Below are positions 61,000 to 64,000 of a stretch of DNA of 64,000 nucleotides, in pieces. The notes under the pieces were generated by a model, which was not told where the DNA came from, searched no databases, and saw only the letters and a program-made list of their open reading frames with translations. Each line of letters starts with the position of its first letter. Position 1 is the stretch's first letter. The position numbers and the translations under genes are program-made. The stretch is from Congeria kusceri (Eukaryota; Mollusca; Bivalvia; Myida; Dreissenidae): positions 9,736,761 through 9,800,760 of the forward strand of contig CM051034.1 of NCBI GenBank assembly GCA_027627225.1. Direction: 5' to 3'.

Positions 61000-62065
61000 G
61001 CCGTTATTGTGTCATATTCAGAATGGCAAAAAGTATATTTTTTTCCCAAATCCAGTCCCAGAATTACCAATTGATAGTTTGACTTTCAGATGTTTGGTAA
61101 TAAGAGACAGTTCGGTGTAGAAATGAAGATTGTTGAAGTTGTAATAACTATTTTACTGATTTGTTTTTTGTTCAGAACGTTCTATTTTATGTAGTTTATC
61201 TATGAAGAAAACAGCCTGGATCATTTTCTGGTAATATATATTTAAAATTATTATTATTATTATTTCTTCCTTCCCTATGAATACGAGCATCCTCAATATC
61301 AAACTTTGTCTCAACTTAAAATATTGACCAATGAAATTGGTTATTACATATTGTCTTTGAATTATATTGGGTAATATATTGAAGACTTAGTTTTATAATT
61401 AAGAACTTTCGTAATCGTTGGGCCGGAAATGAAAGTATTTGAAACTATTAAATATACAATTATATGTAAGAGGTAGTATGAAGTGTCGCATCAAGTACCT
61501 GTATATCTGGCCCACGACTACAGGCATTCTTAAGATCAGTCTTAGTCTTATTTCGTTATATTATTCCAATGGTTATTAACGATGGAAACTGTGACAATCA
61601 TTTTCTTTGGCCAGTATTTTTAGTTGAGACTAAGTTTGTGGTTGGGAACTTTCGTGGTCGTTGGTCCTGATCAAAATTAAACAGATGAGCAAATACTCGT
61701 AATCGCTATATTCTAATTGATTGACAGTATTAACTATTTTTCCACGAAGATCAATATATAAGACGTTCCTTGTTTAACGGGATTTGTTTACGGGTTGACG
61801 AATTGACGATTTCCAAATTTTGTGCCACATATTCCAAAAAATAAAATAGTATTTACAGGAGCGAAATAGCACTATTGATATAGTAAATTGGAAATAACGT
61901 TGCGATGACGAGTAATCGTCAATTGAATGATAAAATTATAATGCGTTTGAAACGCGAAACAATATATTACATTTTGGAGTACTTTTGCTGTTTTTGTTAA
62001 AATTGTTAAAAATATCTGTGAATTATTTACATGAAGTACAAATTAAACGTATTAAATGAGTTGTT
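61000..62065. other. Ferritin-gene intron, nothing recognised
   Basis: AT-rich sequence after the donor at 60929. I searched by eye for the helix D-E exon (a GC-richer segment with Phe/Leu/Glu codons) and did not find it. Confidence 0.45.
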
Positions 62066-62069
62066 TAAA

Positions 62070-62150
62070 CTCAGATTGGCCGAGCGGTTTGCGCGTCAGA
62101 CATTTGATCCGGAGGTCGTAGGTTCGATCCCCGGTTCCTGGTTGCGGTAC
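62070..62150 (+). mobile_element. tRNA-derived SINE head
   Basis: TTGGCCGAGCGGTTTGCGCG (A-box region of a Leu/Ser-type tRNA) and GTAGGTTCGATCCCCGG (B box) are correctly spaced, but the sequence lacks a pairing acceptor stem and a variable arm. It is a SINE head or tRNA pseudogene, directly followed by the element at 62158. Confidence 0.6.
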
Positions 62151-62157
62151 ATTTTTA

Positions 62158-62843
62158 TGTCCCCACAAAGTGGGAGGCATTAACCATTTCACTTGTCCGT
62201 CCGTCCGTCCGTCCGTCCGTACGTACGTCCAGAAATTGGGTGGACACAACTTTTTTTTAACCAACGGCTGAACGGATTTCGCGCAGACTGTCCCAGATGA
62301 ACAACCTTAATGTGAAGGTGGTCGTAAAGAAAGGAATTTTGGCTGCGACGAATTTTGGCAGAATTGTGACCCTTTGACATTTTTTCAACTGTATATAATT
62401 AATGAAATGTTGTGGACACAACTCCTCTTAAACGGCTTGGGGGATTTCGCTTACACTTTTACAGCTGAACAACTTTAATGTGTAGGTGATCGTAAAGGAA
62501 GAAATTTTGGCTGCGACCAATGTTTTGCAGAATTATGATCCTTTGACATTTTTTCCACTATATATATTTCATGAAATTTGTGGACTCAATTTCTCTTTAA
62601 CGGCTGGGCGGATTTCGCGCAAACTTTCACAGCTGAACAACCTTAATGTCTAGATGATCGAAAAGATAGAAATTTTGGCTGCGACCAATTTTAGCAGAAT
62701 AATGGTCCTTTTTTCTTGTTTCCACTATAGAATATATTATGACAATACATTTGTGTATGCAAATATTAGTGTTGGCGTCACGCTCTTTGTCTGTGTCCAA
62801 ACATGCGTCTTGGGGGCATCCGTGTCTGTGACACATCTAGTGT
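62158..62843. mobile_element. GTCCCCACAAAGTGGGAGGCATT element, full copy
   Basis: Hairpin start CCCCACAAAGTGGGAGGCAT, then (GTCC)n at 62196-62230 and three ~180-bp monomers (TTTTGGCTGCGACCAATTTT, TTAACGGCTGGGCGGATTTC). The end is GGGGGCATCCGTGTCTGTGA then CACATCTAG, identical to that at 51656. Microsatellite plus monomer array plus fixed ends again fits a pearl/HINE-like family, here in the orientation opposite to the 811-1485 element. Confidence 0.7.
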
Positions 62844-64000
62844 GGCCTTTTTTGATGCTTTTCTTGTTATAATACTTCAGTTTTAAATTCAGATGCTTTA
62901 GTATTTCAAGTTTATACATTCAATGGCGTATGCTAAAACATACAACAAGAAATGTCTTTAAAAAAGACAATCGGCGTTGAAATTAATATTGAGATGTCAT
63001 TTAAAAATTACCTAAACAGACGGCCAAGATGACTCCAGATTTGTTGGTCCCCACCAATATTAGGAGACTTATTGGACCCCAGATTTTTCGGACACTATAA
63101 GAAAACTTCTCGGACCCAAAAGTTAAATCATTAATATCTATGCCGTGAATAAACCAGTCATAGAGCTCCATGTTTCCACCAGTGATATATGAATAACCAA
63201 TTGTTATCTGAATTTGTCAAGCGAGTTTAACAAATTAACAATGCAGGAAAATAATTTCGGGAATGAATTAAAATTATTATGTATCAGACGAGTCTATAAG
63301 ACTATATATAGTTATTTATAGCACCGATAATATACCATTCATGTTAGTTATCTAATATAAAAACGATTTGAAGTCAAGTAAGCATTTATGCTGTGTATCC
63401 CAAGAAAAAGCAATAGTCAGGGAACATTCAGCGATTTTTGAAATGTTAAGATTTTATTTTTGATAACACGAACATAAAAATTCTTTAGACTGACGATTTT
63501 AAATTATATTAGTAGAACTATGATATATCAATGGTTCCTGTGTATAATTAGTATTGCAAATTGTGTATTTATGCTACGCGAATAACAATTCGACGTATTC
63601 CGAATCTTCTTTCATGACATTTTATCTATAGAAAATGTAGCATCTTTTAACATATTAAATAACATCTACTGGAGAAGTTGATAGAAAGATGCAATTATAA
63701 TTAATCGTTAATAAATCGTAACCACAATTTTAATTCAAATTAACACTAAGTTTATAAATATAAATTCCCCATTTATTGAAATTTTTAGGGTTATGATTCT
63801 CTGAACGCTATTATTGATGCATGTACGAGTATATTAACACAGCTATATACAACGGCTGCTAGCTACGCGCGCTATTTTTAGAATGACACTACTGTTTCTG
63901 GAATGTGATGAACTCGGTAGAATCAATGGGCTACATGGAAAAGCAACTCTATGAATGAGATTTATGAATGGGAAAATTGCACAATTGCTATTTATAGAGC
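62844..64000. other. Ferritin-gene intron to window edge, nothing recognised
   Basis: AT-rich sequence without exon-like segments, tandem repeats or RNA genes that I can support. Confidence 0.4.

Noticed and set aside
62070..62150. Functional tRNA gene
   Set aside because: A and B boxes are present but the acceptor stem does not pair and a Leu/Ser-type variable arm is missing, so it is a SINE head or pseudogene.

Overview
The window is AT-rich, intron-rich animal DNA packed with tandem repeats and short mobile elements. Several features point to a bivalve mollusc: elements that combine 100-180 bp internal monomers with (ACGG)n/(GTCC)n tracts, tRNA-derived SINEs, and a palindromic element built around CAGGCTAATCCGGGACGAC. 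From memory, not from a search, I associate that last element with Dreissena (zebra/quagga mussel). There is no sign of bacterial organisation: coding sequence occurs as short GC-richer exons with consensus GT/AG junctions and consistent reading phase.

I can support four protein genes by joining exons by hand. (1) + strand, 4899-14822: a predicted secreted 559-residue protein with a signal peptide, eleven perfect Gly-Ala-Gly-Gln repeats and a roughly 350-residue helical C-terminal domain of no family I recognise. (2) - strand, 47432-29901: eleven exons, exactly 1,249 codons plus stop, encoding a TRIM-like coiled coil, a long acidic/disordered centre and a six-blade NHL propeller, with no RING or B-box visible. 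(3) + strand, 48789-51859: three exons, an 88-residue coiled-coil protein, head-to-head with gene 2. (4) + strand, 53090-60928 and on past the window edge: a ferritin-family protein with an N-terminal signal or anchor segment and several altered ferroxidase ligands.

The rest is introns, UTRs and intergenic DNA. 1-4830 is intergenic with a Helentron/pearl-like element, a SINE-like element and a 43-bp minisatellite. 15-29 kb is a gene-poor block of nested transposons: a SINE inside a TA-flanked MITE inside a monomer-array element, a truncated part of which recurs 4.7 kb away between ~24-bp direct repeats. Gene 2 introns hold an 83-bp satellite with two alternating variants, several inverted-repeat transposons and antisense monomer arrays. 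The second intron of the ferritin gene is almost filled by a 4.6-kb, ~41-bp minisatellite whose unit is a copy of that gene's own exon-2/5' splice-site junction. I regard that as the most striking feature here.

The genes show no obvious shared pathway. Two encode apparently exported proteins (1 and 4). Two encode probable intracellular coiled-coil proteins from a possibly shared promoter region (2 and 3). All exon models are inference from splice consensus, phase and protein sense, without transcript support.
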